A stretch of DNA of 64,000 nucleotides from Procambarus clarkii (GCF_040958095.1 NC_091181.1:27368904-27432903), one strand, 5' to 3'. Shown: positions 35,701-44,934, counted from the first letter of the stretch. The notes: generated by a model from the sequence alone, not told the origin. Translations and numbers: made by a program.

Positions 35701-36248
35701 TACAAAATATGCCTACAGTGATAATATACACAAGTCCCACGCACATTTACCAACCCATTGTGTGCCTCCACTAGTTCATATAATTACGCCATTAATAGGT
35801 ACTTAAAACTACAGACAAAAACACATTGGCCACTACAAACTAGCATGATCTGTGGCAAGTGCTGGGCCGGTAGTCAAGTGCTCTACTCGATAAGAGTAGC
35901 AGTTCACCTTGAGCCCAGCTTCATTATCTCTACAGCGGCATCTTTCCCAGTCTCAAAATCTGTTCCATTACTGTTTGAAATGTAAATTAAAGTGTGACAT
36001 TATAGCTCTCGTCAGTTATCACGATAGGATAAGCCTGTCGAACACTCCACGTACATACACATTGCTGACAACCACTTAAAGCAGCTGTATACCCGAGTCA
36101 CTATACACTAAACATGTATCCACAGACCTGCATGTGCGTTTGATAACTTTCAGCACTTTCATCTATTGTTTGCATAGGCAAACTAAAACCTATACTGTAA
36201 TTCAGGAAGTTGGAGGTAATATGGGCGAGCCCTGCCATGGCTACTTAC

Positions 36249-36449
36249 CCTACTGTCATCAGCCTGGGTCGGAATTCCTGTCTTGGTGGAGCTGAAGCCA
36301 TTCTCCGAGGACTTGCTCTCGTCACTGTCTACGGTACCGATAGACATCCTGCCCGGGAGAGAGCAGAGCGGCGACTGAGCCACAATGGTCCAATCCACTA
36401 CTCTCCGACCCTCACTACTGGAAGGTCGTCTCTGGCCTCGCGTTGCCAT
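36249..36449 (-). CDS. DGAT1: DGAT1 coding exon 1 (N-terminal cytosolic tail)
   Basis: This exon encodes residues 1-67, a hydrophilic Ser/Arg/Asp-rich stretch starting MATRGQRRPSS and ending ADDSR, followed by a strong GTAAGTAG donor. DGAT1 N-termini are disordered, cytosolic and poorly conserved, so homology does not prove this exon. The support is the open frame, the Met in good context (GCG before ATGG), the perfect donor and phase 0, which fits exon 2 exactly. An in-frame internal Met at residue 35 (RMSIGTVD) is an alternative start. The 5' UTR and promoter were not identified. Confidence 0.68.
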
Positions 36450-36898
36450 CGCCACGCTAACCTTATCACTTTATCTCACATTTTGTTTAATATATTACTT
36501 TGTAATTTGTATTCTAAAAGAAGTAATGTGGTGGCTGTAGTGTGGTTGGGAAAGCATTTTTTGAGTTAGCGAGTATGTACAGAGAGCAACGAGCCTCTTA
36601 AGACTGGCTGTCCCTGTTGCTACCACATCACCCTTGTATTTCATTATGCTTTAATATTTGTTATTATATCGCCTGTAATTATTGTCTTATTACAATTCAT
36701 GGGAATTTTTAGCTGGTAAATATGTACAGCATTGAGGTACGTGATAGTCTTTCCCCGCAATATTCCCGTGTTACAGCCTCTGTGTCAGTGTTTGGTCAGG
36801 TCAACGTCCCTCTCTATAATTACGTCTAATTTGTGTAGGCTGCGGGTGGCAGCCTACACAAGGCCTTGTTGCTTATACAGGAAGCCAGGTTGTACATA

Positions 36899-36935
36899 CA
36901 GTACATGTATAGCCCGTCCAGGGCTATACATGTAC
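36899..36935. repeat. Perfect hairpin GTACATGTATAGCCC...
   Basis: GTACATGTATAGCCC-GTCCA-GGGCTATACATGTAC has a 15-bp perfect stem. A second hairpin, GTGTAGGCTGC...GCAGCCTACAC, is just before it at 36834-36860. Function unknown; not followed by a T-tract. Confidence 0.8.
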
Positions 36936-36956
36936 CCCACTTCAAGCTAACTAACA

Positions 36957-37097
36957 GCCCGAAACGCTTTGCGTAATTGTGGCTTTAGGCATTGTATGTA
37001 CTAGCTCTATCTATTAATCCATCAACTTTTGTATCTTACCTTGTATGTATGTACCTTACCTGAATAAAAATTTATTTATATTTATTTATTTATTTAA
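36957..37097 (+). repeat. CCCGAAACGCTTTGCG repeat tail with (TTTA)n
   Basis: GCCCGAAACGCTTTGCGTAA, TTGTGGCTTTAGGCATTGTA, CCTTGTATGTATGTACCTTA, CCTGAATAAA, then TTTATTTATTTATTT. The end CTTGTATGTATGTAC..ACCTGAATAAA also occurs alone at 20830-20870. Confidence 0.75.
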
Positions 37098-37288
37098 CTT
37101 CTGGGTACCTGTAGCGAGTATATTATGTCAACAATATACTCGCTCCAAGAGCTCATTAGCTTAATGACAAACTCATAAGCAGTAAATATGTGCTCAAATC
37201 TCTTCCCTCATTACAGGTAACATTTCTTCCATCCTTCCAACGTATTGGAGGACGGTGAGGTGTCGTTCAATTATATAAGCAGTCTTTA

Positions 37289-37590
37289 AGCGATTAAGGG
37301 CCTTGCCCCGCTCCTGTGCCAGGTAAGTTACGGGCTCACCATAGCCCGTGCTACTTGGAACCTGTTCCGAGTAGCTGAATCTATAACAACAACAACAACG
37401 ATTAAGGGGCAGTTACAGCCCCGCTCCTGTGCCGGGTAAGTCCACTACGGGCTCACCATAGCCCGTGCTACTTGGAACTTTTGTTCCGAGTAGCTGAATC
37501 TAAAACAACAACAACAACGATTAAGGGGGTTACGGGCTATTCATGCCCATGCCACCTCTTGTGTTTGGCTTAATCTTTATCAATCAATCG
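37289..37590 (+). repeat. Tandem double-hairpin SINEs, copies D and E
   Basis: Two ~115-bp units each begin CGATTAAGGG, pass GCTCCTGTGCC(A/G)GGTAAGT, and carry the hairpins ACGGGCT/AGCCCGT and GCTACTTGGAAC/GTTCCGAGTAGC. They end in (AAC)n at 37399 and 37517. A third, different unit (CGATTAAGGGGGTTACGGGC) follows, ending at another CGATTAAGGGG near 37588. Confidence 0.85.
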
Positions 37591-38026
37591 ATTAAGGGGC
37601 AATATAATTTCCATAGTGATTCAGTTAACTTCAGGACACACTTCAGAGTTACCACACCTCTTCAAACCTCAAGAATGTAGCACTCGGCATGTACAGTTAC
37701 AACCGACACCAAGACACTCCAGCTTTGACACAGCAGACAGCAGACGTGTGCCACATCGAGCTACAACGCTCTCGCACCCCATGAGTTTAGACATTCACCA
37801 TTCCCCATCGAGCCGCCACGCTCTCCCGCATAGAGCTCTAGCTGTGACTCCGGCCTCACTCAGCTCTCTGCTCTGCTCCAAGCTCCGTCTCAACGTCTAC
37901 GACACTGCAAACGACCGCCTGCTGTAACCAAGACTACTAAATAAATATGAAAACCCACTAAACACTGTGTATCTAATCTACACAGCCAACAAAACCCAAC
38001 AACGTAACATAATCGTACATTACATA

Positions 38027-38155
38027 CCTATTTACTGCTAGGTGCACAGAGGCATGAGACTAAAGGAAACGCGCCCAACCATTTCTGTGGAGACTGGTTT
38101 TCGAACTCGGAATTCTCGATTGTGAGTCGAGAACGAACTCGATTGCACTACTGGG
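38027..38155 (-). repeat. tRNA-derived SINE (family 2)
   Basis: In reverse: GTTCGTTCTCGACTCACAAT, CGAGAATTCCGAGTTCGAAA (anticodon stem CTCGA/TCGAG with loop CTCACAA, Val-CAC-like; B box), body GGTTGGGCGCGTTTCCTTTA, CACCTAGCAGTAAATAGGTA. Confidence 0.8.
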
Positions 38156-38224
38156 ATTTTAAGGAAAAAGAAGGTAGTAGTATGTGCCTGGTGCGCCCCC
38201 ACCTGGTTTATTGCATCCACGCAT

Positions 38225-38530
38225 GGACACCATGCTTCGTAGCTTGGTGGATAGCGCGCAGGACTCGTAATTCTGTGGCGCGGGTTCGATTCCCGCACGA
38301 GGCAGAAACAAATGGGCAAAGTTTCTTTCACCCGAAGTGCCCCTGTTACCTAGCAGTAAATAGGTACCTGGGAGTTAGTCAGCTGTCACGGGCTGCTTCC
38401 TGGGGTGTGTGTGTGTGTGTGTGGTGTGGAGAAAAAAAAAAAAAAAAAGTAGTAAACAGTTGATTGACAGTTGAGAGGCGGGCCGAAAGAGCAAAGCTCA
38501 ACCCCCGTAAAAACACAACTAGTAAACACC
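38225..38530 (+). repeat. tRNA-derived SINE (family 1), full-length copy
   Basis: Head: TTGGTGGATAGCGCGCAGG (A box), anticodon loop CTCGTAA in a stem AGGA/TTCT (Thr-CGT-like), GCGGGTTCGATTCCCGC (B box). Body: CAAATGGGCAAAGTTTCTTT, CACC..GTGCCCCTGTTACC, TAGCAGTAAATAGGTACCTG. A (GT)n/A-tract at 38406-38448 and an end GACAGTTGAGAGGCGGGCCG, CACAACTAGTAAACACC follow. The head is tRNA-like but diverged; not a functional tRNA. Confidence 0.85.
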
Positions 38531-38637
38531 ACCTCTCCAGAAAGACATAGCTTCATCGGAGAAAGTTTAACACCGGGCAACAAATATAATTCTAGAACTA
38601 AGTCAACTCTCATACCGGGACAGGTTGAGGGCCACAG

Positions 38638-39000
38638 GTGTAAGAACATAAGAATAAAGGTAACTGCAGAGGCAGCTTCTATATATAACCACCCCAATCC
38701 CACTCATATACATGTCCAACCCACGCTTGAAACAATTGAGGGACCCCACCTCCACCATGTTACGCGGTAATTAGTTCCATAAATCAATAACCCTGTTACC
38801 GAACCTGTATTTACCCAGGTCTTTCCTAAATCTAAACTTATCTAATTTATACCCATTGCTTCGCGCTCCGTCTCGTGTTGATACTCTCAACACCCCACCA
38901 ATATCCCTTTTGTTATGACCACCCATCCACCTGCAAACCTCCATCACGTCACTCCCAACTCTTCGCTCCTCCAGTGAACGCAACCCAATCTTTAACAATC
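38638..39000 (-). pseudogene. LINE 3' end (C-terminus and AAGAACAT tail)
   Basis: The minus-strand frame reads SLEERRVGSDVMEVCRWMGG, then YKLDKFRFRKDLGKYRFGN. The 3' end lies at 38640 with the (TTCTTATG) tail of this family (GTAAGAACATAAGAATAAAG on the plus strand). Same family as 32942 and 39640-40656. Confidence 0.85.
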
Positions 39001-39439
39001 CTTCCCCGCATGACAGACCCTAATTTGGGGGACCAACCCCGTCATCCCGCGCCGGACACGTTCAAGCGAACCCACAGTAACAACACTGCACATCAGACAT
39101 GATAAGCTGATTTCATTGAAACGTGTAAAATAATGAACAATTTGGAGGACGTTGATCCGGACAACTTCTTCAAAATGTCAGATGTAACGTAGGCAAGGAG
39201 TAACGGTTCCAAGCTCAACAAGCCACAGTGTAGGACTGAAAACAGGGAAATGTTTTCTTTTACTCAGTGTTATAAACCCAAGGAACCGCCTACCCGTCGA
39301 AGCCATAAATGCTAAATTCTGCTTAACTTTAAAATCCAGCTTGAAAAATCATCAGGACAAAGGGGGGGACCTTTGACAAACCACCGGCTTCCTGTCCTCA
39401 TTGAGGCCACTAGTGTTAGTAGCCCTCGGGTAAATAAAA

Positions 39440-39580
39440 TATCACATATCAGGCCAGTCTTAGAGTACTGTATGTGGCTCCAAGCGTGTAGTCAATATCT
39501 AGCCAAACATAATAGGAAGGTAAAAAAAGTTCAGAGGTATGCCACCAGATTAGTCCTAGCACTGAGAGCTATGATTTAAG
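39440..39580 (+). pseudogene. Small LINE RT fragment
   Basis: HIRPVLEYCMWLQACSQYLA then VKKVQRYATRLV matches the RT-tail consensus RP.LEY...W......HI..(L/I)E.VQR.ATR. Truncated at both ends. Confidence 0.7.
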
Positions 39581-39639
39581 AGGAAAGGCTACAGGAATCT
39601 TAAATCTGAGGCTAGGTAATGATGATAGAGTTACAAGAT

Positions 39640-40656
39640 ACGAGCTTGATGGTGTTGAGATTGCGAAGTCGGATTGCGAAAGGGATCTGGGAGTTATGAT
39701 TAGTAAGAATTTAAAATAAAAGGATCAATGCATGAATGTTCGTAATAAGGCGAATAGGACACTGGGATTTATTAATCGAAGCGTTAGTAATAAGACACCT
39801 GGTGTGGTTCTTAAGCTATATCTTGCTCTGGTTAGGCCCCATTTAGATTATGCAGTTCAGTTTTGGTCGTGGTATTATAGAATGGATATAAATTCACTTG
39901 AACGTGTCCAACGTAGGATGACTAAGTTAATTCCCCAAATTAGAAATCTTTCATATGAAGAAAGATTAACAAAGCTTAAGTTGCATTCACTGGAAAGGCG
40001 AAGAGTTAGGGGTGACATGATAGAGGTTTACAAGTGGATGAATGGACATAAAAGAGGGGATATTAATAAGAACATAACATAAGAACATAAGAACAAAGGT
40101 AACTGCAGAAGGCCTATTGGCCCATACGAGGCAGCTCCTATTCTATAACCACCCAATCCCACTCATATACTTGTCCAACCCGTGCTTGAAACAATCGAGG
40201 GACCCCACCTCCACAATGTTACGCGGCAATTGGTTCCACAAATCAACAACCCTGTTACTGAACCAGTATTTACCCAAGTCTTTCCTAAATCTAAACTTAT
40301 CCAATTTATATCCATTGTTACGTGTTCTGTCCTGTGTTGATACTTTTAATACCCTATTAATATCCCCCCCGGTATATAGGGGTATTAAAAATATCAGCAC
40401 AAGACAGAACACGAAACAATGGGTATAAATTAGATAAGTTTAGATTTAGGAAAGACTTGGGTAAATACTGGTTCAGTAACAGGGTTGTTGATTTGTGGAA
40501 CCAATTGCCGCGTAACGTGGTGGAGGTGGTGTCCCTCGATTGTTTCAAGCGCGGGTTGGACAAGTATATGAGTGGGATTGGGTGGTTATAGAATAGGAGC
40601 TGCCTCGTATGGGCCAATAGGCCTTCTGCAGTTACCTTTGTTCTTATGTTCTTATG
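39640..40656 (+). pseudogene. LINE ORF2 3' part, interrupted by an inverted copy
   Basis: The first half (39640-40072) reads RYELDGVEIAKSDCERDLGV, then KLYLALVRPHLDYAVQFWS, INSLERVQRRMTKLIPQIRN, MIEVYKWMNGHKRGDIN. The ORF resumes at ~40385 with VLKISAQDRTRN, YKLDKFRFRKDLGKYWFSN, RVVDLWNQLPRN and stops near 40590, followed by the 3' UTR and TTCTTATG tail to 40656. Between them, 40073-40370 is an inverted 5'-truncated copy of the same 3' end. Frameshifts (for example near 39715) show it is dead. Confidence 0.85.
40073..40370 (-). mobile_element. Inverted nested LINE 3' end
   Basis: In reverse this reads GDINRVLKVSTQDRTRNN, YKLDKFRFRKDLGKYWFSN, RVVDLWNQLPRN, the 3' UTR, and the tail at 40073-40100 (AAGAACATAACATAAGAACA on the plus strand). 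With the resumed plus copy at 40371-40656 it forms a palindrome with ~285-bp arms. Confidence 0.85.
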
Positions 40657-40959
40657 AATCAAACCTCCCGTCACTGAAGGAAAGAAATGAGTTAGGGGAG
40701 ACATGACCACCACATACTAAATTTCAGGGGAACTGACAGGGTAGATAATGATAGACTATTTAGCACGCACACGGAAACTCAGCTGGAAACTTAGTACCCA
40801 AATGAGCCAGAGACATTAGAAGAACAATTTGTCATAGTGAACAATTGTAATTCATTATTAAGAAGTGATGTGGTGGAGGCAGTTTCCATACACAGTTTCA
40901 TACGTATATATGATAGAGCTCAATAGGCTCAAGAACTTGCACACCCAGGGGGGGGGGGC

Positions 40960-41255
40960 TGGTGGCTGAGTGGACAGCTCTTGGGACTCGTAATTCTATG
41001 GCACGGGCATCGATCCCCGGAGATGGTGGAAACAAATGGGCAGTTTCTTTCACCCTGATGCCCCTGTTACCTAGCAGTAAATAGGTATCTTGGAGTTATT
41101 AACAGCCTGTTAATAACTCCAAGGGCTGCTAAATATGGGCTGCTTCCTGAGTGTGTGAAAAAAGTTGATTGATTGACAGTTGAGAGGCGGACCGAGAGCC
41201 AGAGCTCATCCCCCGCAAGCACAACTAGGTGAATACCAGTTGATAGACAGAACCA
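40960..41255 (+). repeat. tRNA-derived SINE (family 1)
   Basis: GGTGGCTGAGTGGACAGCTC (A box), loop CTCGTAA, GGGCATCGATCCCCGG (degraded B box), body AACAAATGGGCAGTTTCTTT, CACCCTGATGCCCCTGTTAC, CTAGCAGTAAATAGGTATCT, end GACAGTTGAGAGGCGGACCG, CACAACTAGGTGAATACC. A small inverted duplication (AACTCC/GGAGTT) sits at 41092-41122. Confidence 0.85.
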
Positions 41256-41562
41256 GAGCCAAAGCGCAATCTCCAAGTAGGCACAATTAGGTGAGTACAT
41301 GCTGTCTGTCAACTATGACAGTTACCGTCGAGAGGTAAATTTTACCGGATTTTTATATTTTTTTTACTTCATTATATTTTTAATTTTCTTTTTTTTTTTA
41401 CTTTGTATTTGAAAGTTTCTATACAGATAACAGAGCGCTGTGTAGCAGGCTGTGGAGACCAATGTGGGAGCCTCAGCGGGAGACGCTGCAGGAGACCCCT
41501 GGCAGTACCAGCCGCTTTGGGAGACGCGCCAGACGCTCGTCTCTTGTCCAGTGTAAACAAAC

Positions 41563-41620
41563 ATGGGAGGGAAGACTGTCGCTTATTTTTATGATCCGGA
41601 TGTTGGGAATTTCCATTATG
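41563..41620 (+). CDS. HDAC3: HDAC3 coding exon 1
   Basis: This exon encodes residues 1-19 plus one base: MGGKTVAYFYDPDVGNFHY. The start is set by homology and by a good context (A at -3, G at +4). The donor is GTAAGGCG. The preceding ~120 bases are GC-rich compared with the flanks and probably hold the 5' UTR; no TATA box was recognised. Gly replaces the Ala usual after the Met, with one residue inserted. Confidence 0.95.
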
Positions 41621-41924
41621 GTAAGGCGTGTACTGAAGATATTTATTAATGAAAGCAATATAGAAGCATGCAGTGTATGAGGTGCGGGAGAAGGTAGGGA
41701 CGGCGGGACCTAGGGCGGTGTAGGCCGCTCCTCCTACCATCATGGATTTTGTAGTGTTGTGTACCTCACGGCAAGTTATCCTGCCGTGTGTCGGCTTGTG
41801 CATGACGCTTTATGAGGCTAATGTGGAGGACGGGGTGAATTGTATCACAAGTAGCCCAAAGGAGGAGAAAGGATAGTGTTATTTGATGGTTGTGGTAGGG
41901 TCTCTTATAGTACACTTGGCTTTG

Positions 41925-42110
41925 TTCTCGACTCCCAATTATATAATAATAATCCCGGGGGAGAGTCTCGGGCGGGTCAGAAGTAGTTTGGCATGTTTCT
42001 TTTCATCTGATGTCTCTGTTCACCTAGCAGTAAATAAATACCCGGGAGTTGAGATAACTTGTGGGGTTGCATCCTAGGGAAGGTGTGTAGTTCAACCTTG
42101 GGGTTTGGTG
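41925..42110 (+). repeat. tRNA-derived SINE (family 2)
   Basis: TTGTTCTCGACTCCCAATTA, with degraded B-box sequence, then GCATGTTTCTTTTCATCTGA, GTTCACCTAGCAGTAAATAA and GTTGCATCCTAGGGAAGGTG. Same end as the copy at 55137. Confidence 0.7.
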
Positions 42111-42289
42111 TTACATAAATCTCCCCAGCTTGGCGCCTTCTTTTGATAATTACAGAACTTGCTTACTTACTCAACCTTGGGGGACTTTGATACAACCCTA
42201 AAGAGTGTGTGTGTGTGTGTGTGTGTATATGCACGGACTTTCCATCCCTGGCAAAATGAATTGTAGTTAATTATCAAGATGGAAAGATA

Positions 42290-43450
42290 ATTATAAATGA
42301 TGGAAAGTGCCTTAGACAATAGACTCAACTTCAGTGCCCACATACAACACATAACTAAAAAGGTCTCTAAAACATTTGGTATACTCTCTAAGATCAGATA
42401 TTATGTACCCTGCTCTGCTCTCTTACTCTTACGCATTTATCTATCCCTATCTTACTTATGGTATCTGTGCTTGGGGTTCAACCTCTGCAAACTACCTCAA
42501 GCCCATCATCACCCAGCAAAAATCTGCTACAGTATCAGGACAATAGCAAACTCTGCTTTCAGACAACACATGGCTCCCCTGTTTAAATCCCTAAACATGC
42601 TAAACATAAAGTCACGCCATACATTCTCGTGTGTCAATTACACTTATTTATAAAACCCTTTTCTTAATTGCAAACCCTGTTCTGAAACTCTTCCTGGACA
42701 GATGTAATAGAACACATACCACACCAGGCATAAATCTCTTTGATATCCCGAGTCAAACTTAATCTGTGTAAACACTATGCAAATAAAGGGACCTAGTATA
42801 TGGAACTCACTCCCAAATGAATTGAAAAGCTGTCCAACTTGTGCCTTATTCAAAAATAAAACCAAAAAGTACCTAATTTCATCTAAATAGTTTTCTACCT
42901 AGTGCTTTATCTCGCACTGTATCTAGTGCTACCCAATCCCTCAATATTTGTACCTAAGCCATATTACTTTACCATTGTAATCTTAGATATCTTCTGATAT
43001 CATGGTTGTTGTATTGAGTGCATTTTCTACTGCATTATTCCTTGAAATGATCCTAATTTTATGTTTCAGTGAACCAATGTATAACCCTTAAATGTTATCC
43101 TAATGTGCCTAGTAATCCTTGTTCATTATTGTGTATTGTTATTATTGTGTATTATTCTAATCTGCATTTGTGTCAAAATTTCTTGCAATGTACCTGTAAA
43201 TTTTTTTTTTGTCAATTTCACTAATTATTTTACTTAAAATTATCTGTACCTGTAAAGTAAAGCTGTAAAGTACCTGTAAATATATTTTGTAAATTTTACT
43301 GTGAATTATCTAAAAATTATCTGTTAGTTTAACGACTTGCCAAAACGCTATGCATGCTAGAGGCTTTACAAGAATGTAAAATCAACTTAATTTCTATGTT
43401 TTCTGTTAACCCCCAATGTACTTGTATATAAATAAATAAATAAATAAATA
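42290..43450 (+). pseudogene. LINE RT C-terminal fragment with 3' tail
   Basis: The frame 42297-42653 reads DNRLNFSAHIQHITKKVSKT, FGILSKIRYYVPCSALLLLR, then (after a shift) ANSAFRQHMAPLFKSLNMLN. This is the ...H...I..K.S...GIL.K.RY..P...LL..Y part of Jockey-type RTs. The element runs through a long T-rich 3' UTR into GCCAAAACGCTATGCATGCT, AGAGGCTTTACAAGAATG and (TAAA)n at 43430-43450, linking this widespread tail to a LINE. Confidence 0.8.
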
Positions 43451-43667
43451 AGATCGTGGGATGAAGATGAGTCGCCTCACTTTCAACTAACAAACCATGT
43501 TTTCTGTAAATTTTAATGTTACACTAGGATTTTAACACTGAACTCTGGCCTAAATCTTAAAAAGAAAAAAGAAAAAAAGTGGACAAAATTCTAAAATAAT
43601 CAGTTTTCTAATCCACTGTGATTCTCTTGCATGTTAACTAATTAAGGATTTATTTACTTTTCAACAG

Positions 43668-43791
43668 GTCCTGGACATCCAATGAAGCCCCACCGCCTTT
43701 CTATTACACACAGTCTTGTCCTTCATTATGGCTTATACAAAAAATTACAGATATACAGACCATATCGGGCAAATTTCCATGATATGACTAG
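43668..43791 (+). CDS. HDAC3: HDAC3 coding exon 2
   Basis: This exon encodes residues 20-60 plus two bases: [20 protein letters not shown], then [20 protein letters not shown]. It includes the GHPMKPHR block near the HDAC3 inositol-phosphate pocket. The acceptor is TCAACAG; the donor is GTAGGTAAG, with a second GTAAGG four bases further on. Arg61 is split AG|A. Confidence 0.97.
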
Positions 43792-44070
43792 GTAGGTAAG
43801 GAGTGTGTGCTATGTACGATTATATATTTAAAAAATATTCTATACTGTATATAGAATGATGCAGTAACTTTATATAAACATAAGTTATTGCAGCAAATTG
43901 CATGATAGTGTAATACAGTATCGGTATAAATCTATGATAAATTACATAAATAACTCGAGCTATTTTTTGTAATATTTTGTGCTGGGGGTGCAAAAATGCC
44001 CATGAATACTAATGTAGGGTTAATGAAATTACAGTCAAAAGAACTGAACCTATTGTTATTTCTTTTCCAG

Positions 44071-44172
44071 ATTTCATTCCGAAGAATATATAGACTTCCT
44101 GATGCGAGTTTCTCCACAAAACGTTCAAAACTTCACTAAAAATTTAGGACAATTTAATATGGCTGATGACTG
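44071..44172 (+). CDS. HDAC3: HDAC3 coding exon 3
   Basis: This exon encodes residues 61-94 plus two bases: [15 protein letters not shown], then [18 protein letters not shown]. It matches the conserved FHS(E/D)(E/D)YI.FL.RVSP block of class I HDACs and carries the Asp residues of the substrate rim. The acceptor is CTTTTCCAG and the donor GTATGTTG. Cys95 is split TG|C. Confidence 0.96.
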
Positions 44173-44756
44173 GTATGTTGTGTGTGGAAATATATACTGC
44201 ACAGTATTATTAAGTTGAATAATTTGTTGATCATTATTCTCTGAAGCTATTGCCTATTATTTCCAGAGTAATAAAGAAGCCTTTTTGTTGTTATTTTGGT
44301 AATTTTTTAATTTGCACAGCATAGAATGAGTTTAGTGTACAGAACATGGCCAGGAAAGAATTGGATTTAATGTGTTATATCCCATGGCATTTCAGGTGGG
44401 TACTACTGTCAAGTCTTAGAAAGTTTGTGTCTTGAATGACAATCCACATTACCTAGTCTCTGATCAAATAAAAAGTAATTAATTTAAATACTCTAAAGTT
44501 TTGCTTTCTTGTTTGGGCCAAGACCTCATGGATCCTCCAGTAGCCAACTTCTGTATAACACTCCCAGAATTCTTATTATTTACTACACTTTCAATACTTT
44601 TCTCCCCATTGTGACAGGAAGCTTTGCACGTGGTCCAGTCATATATACAGGGGAAAGTCAGTGGTGTGTGTAATTCAAGCCACCATTTAAGAGTACAGTA
44701 ATATCTATGATGTAGATCAAGATATTATTGCTCAAATTTCCCATCGCCCAACTACT

Positions 44757-44905
44757 TGGGCTGGTTGTTAGAGCGACAGTCTCTCTTCATGCAGGTCGGC
44801 ATTCAATCCCTGATCGTCCAAGTAGTTAGGCACCATTCCTTTCCCCCATTCGATCACAAATCCTTATCCTGATCCCTTCCAAGTGCAATACAGTATACAG
44901 TAGTA
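44757..44905 (+). repeat. tRNA-derived SINE (family 3)
   Basis: CTGGTTGTTAGAGCGACAG (A box), GGTCGGCATTCAATCCCTG (B box), body AGTTAGGCACCATTCCTTTC, ATCCTTATCCTGATCCCTTC, CAAGTGCAATACAGTA. It abuts the 3' end of the antisense LINE at 44908. Confidence 0.8.
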
Positions 44906-44934
44906 ATTACCTAAGTGTAGTTACAGGATGAGAG

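Larger units (their letters stand above)
17288..36248. other. DGAT1 intron 1 (19 kb)
   Basis: This very large first intron contains foldback elements (17771, 25262, 29515), SINEs, an RT remnant (21830-22360), tandem repeats (30575, 32526) and LINE tails. In 18130-20980, 22800-25250, 26050-29500, 30670-31220, 31340-32040 and 33210-34030 I see no gene or recognisable element, only short homopolymer runs and small hairpins. Confidence 0.55.
2936..36449 (-). other. DGAT1: DGAT1 gene, 5' seven coding exons (partial locus)
   Basis: Diacylglycerol O-acyltransferase 1 is an ER membrane enzyme of the MBOAT family that joins acyl-CoA and diacylglycerol to make triacylglycerol. Seven minus-strand exons (36449-36249, 17287-17193, 7417-7289, 6561-6467, 6054-6002, 3299-3191, 3085-2936) join in one frame to give about 278 residues with GT/AG borders throughout. 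Recognition rests on family signatures: RDSLFSWSSGF, NWGGLILLLGGIRLFLEN, a following KYG, ANV in the next segment, and YTILFLKLWSY...WCR, in the order seen in animal DGAT1. Animal DGAT1 is about 490-500 residues. The FYxDWWN motif and the catalytic His/Asn region are therefore missing here and should lie left of base 1. Introns 1 and 2 are huge (19.0 and 9.8 kb) and full of transposons. ACAT/SOAT, the sister family, fits less well because of the RDSLFS and RLFLEN blocks. Confidence 0.9.
36450..41562. other. Intergenic region between DGAT1 and HDAC3 starts
   Basis: 5.1 kb separates the two divergent start codons. It holds repeat tails (36957-37095), a tandem SINE block (37289-37590), family-2 and family-1 SINEs (38027-38155, 38225-38530, 40960-41255), LINE pieces (38638-39000, 39440-39580, 39640-40656) and a G-run at 40949. 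In 36450-36890 and 37600-38020 I see no recognisable element. No TATA box or clear shared promoter was recognised; 41430-41562 is GC-rich and probably HDAC3 5' UTR. Confidence 0.6.
41621..43667. other. HDAC3 intron 1
   Basis: This 2.0-kb intron holds a family-2 SINE (41925-42110), the motif GGCGCCTTCTTTTGATAATT at 42132, a (GT)n run at 42206-42227 and a LINE fragment with its 3' tail (42290-43450). Confidence 0.65.

Noticed and set aside
36899..36935. 15-bp perfect hairpin considered as a microRNA precursor
   Set aside because: The stem is too short for a pre-miRNA and the loop only 5 bases.
37320..37400. Hairpins followed by AAC repeats considered as a bacterial-type terminator or riboswitch
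   Set aside because: The window is eukaryotic and the same module occurs in five dispersed repeat copies.
37616..37927. 103-codon plus-strand frame rich in Ser/His/Arg
   Set aside because: No recognisable domain, no good start context, and placed between SINEs in the intergenic gap.
38225..38300. Candidate tRNA-Thr(CGT) gene
   Set aside because: The arms are diverged, the same head recurs in other SINE copies with different errors, and a SINE body follows directly.
40957..41255. Direct repeats considered as CRISPR-like array
   Set aside because: Repeats are dispersed SINE bodies with no regular spacing or unique spacers.
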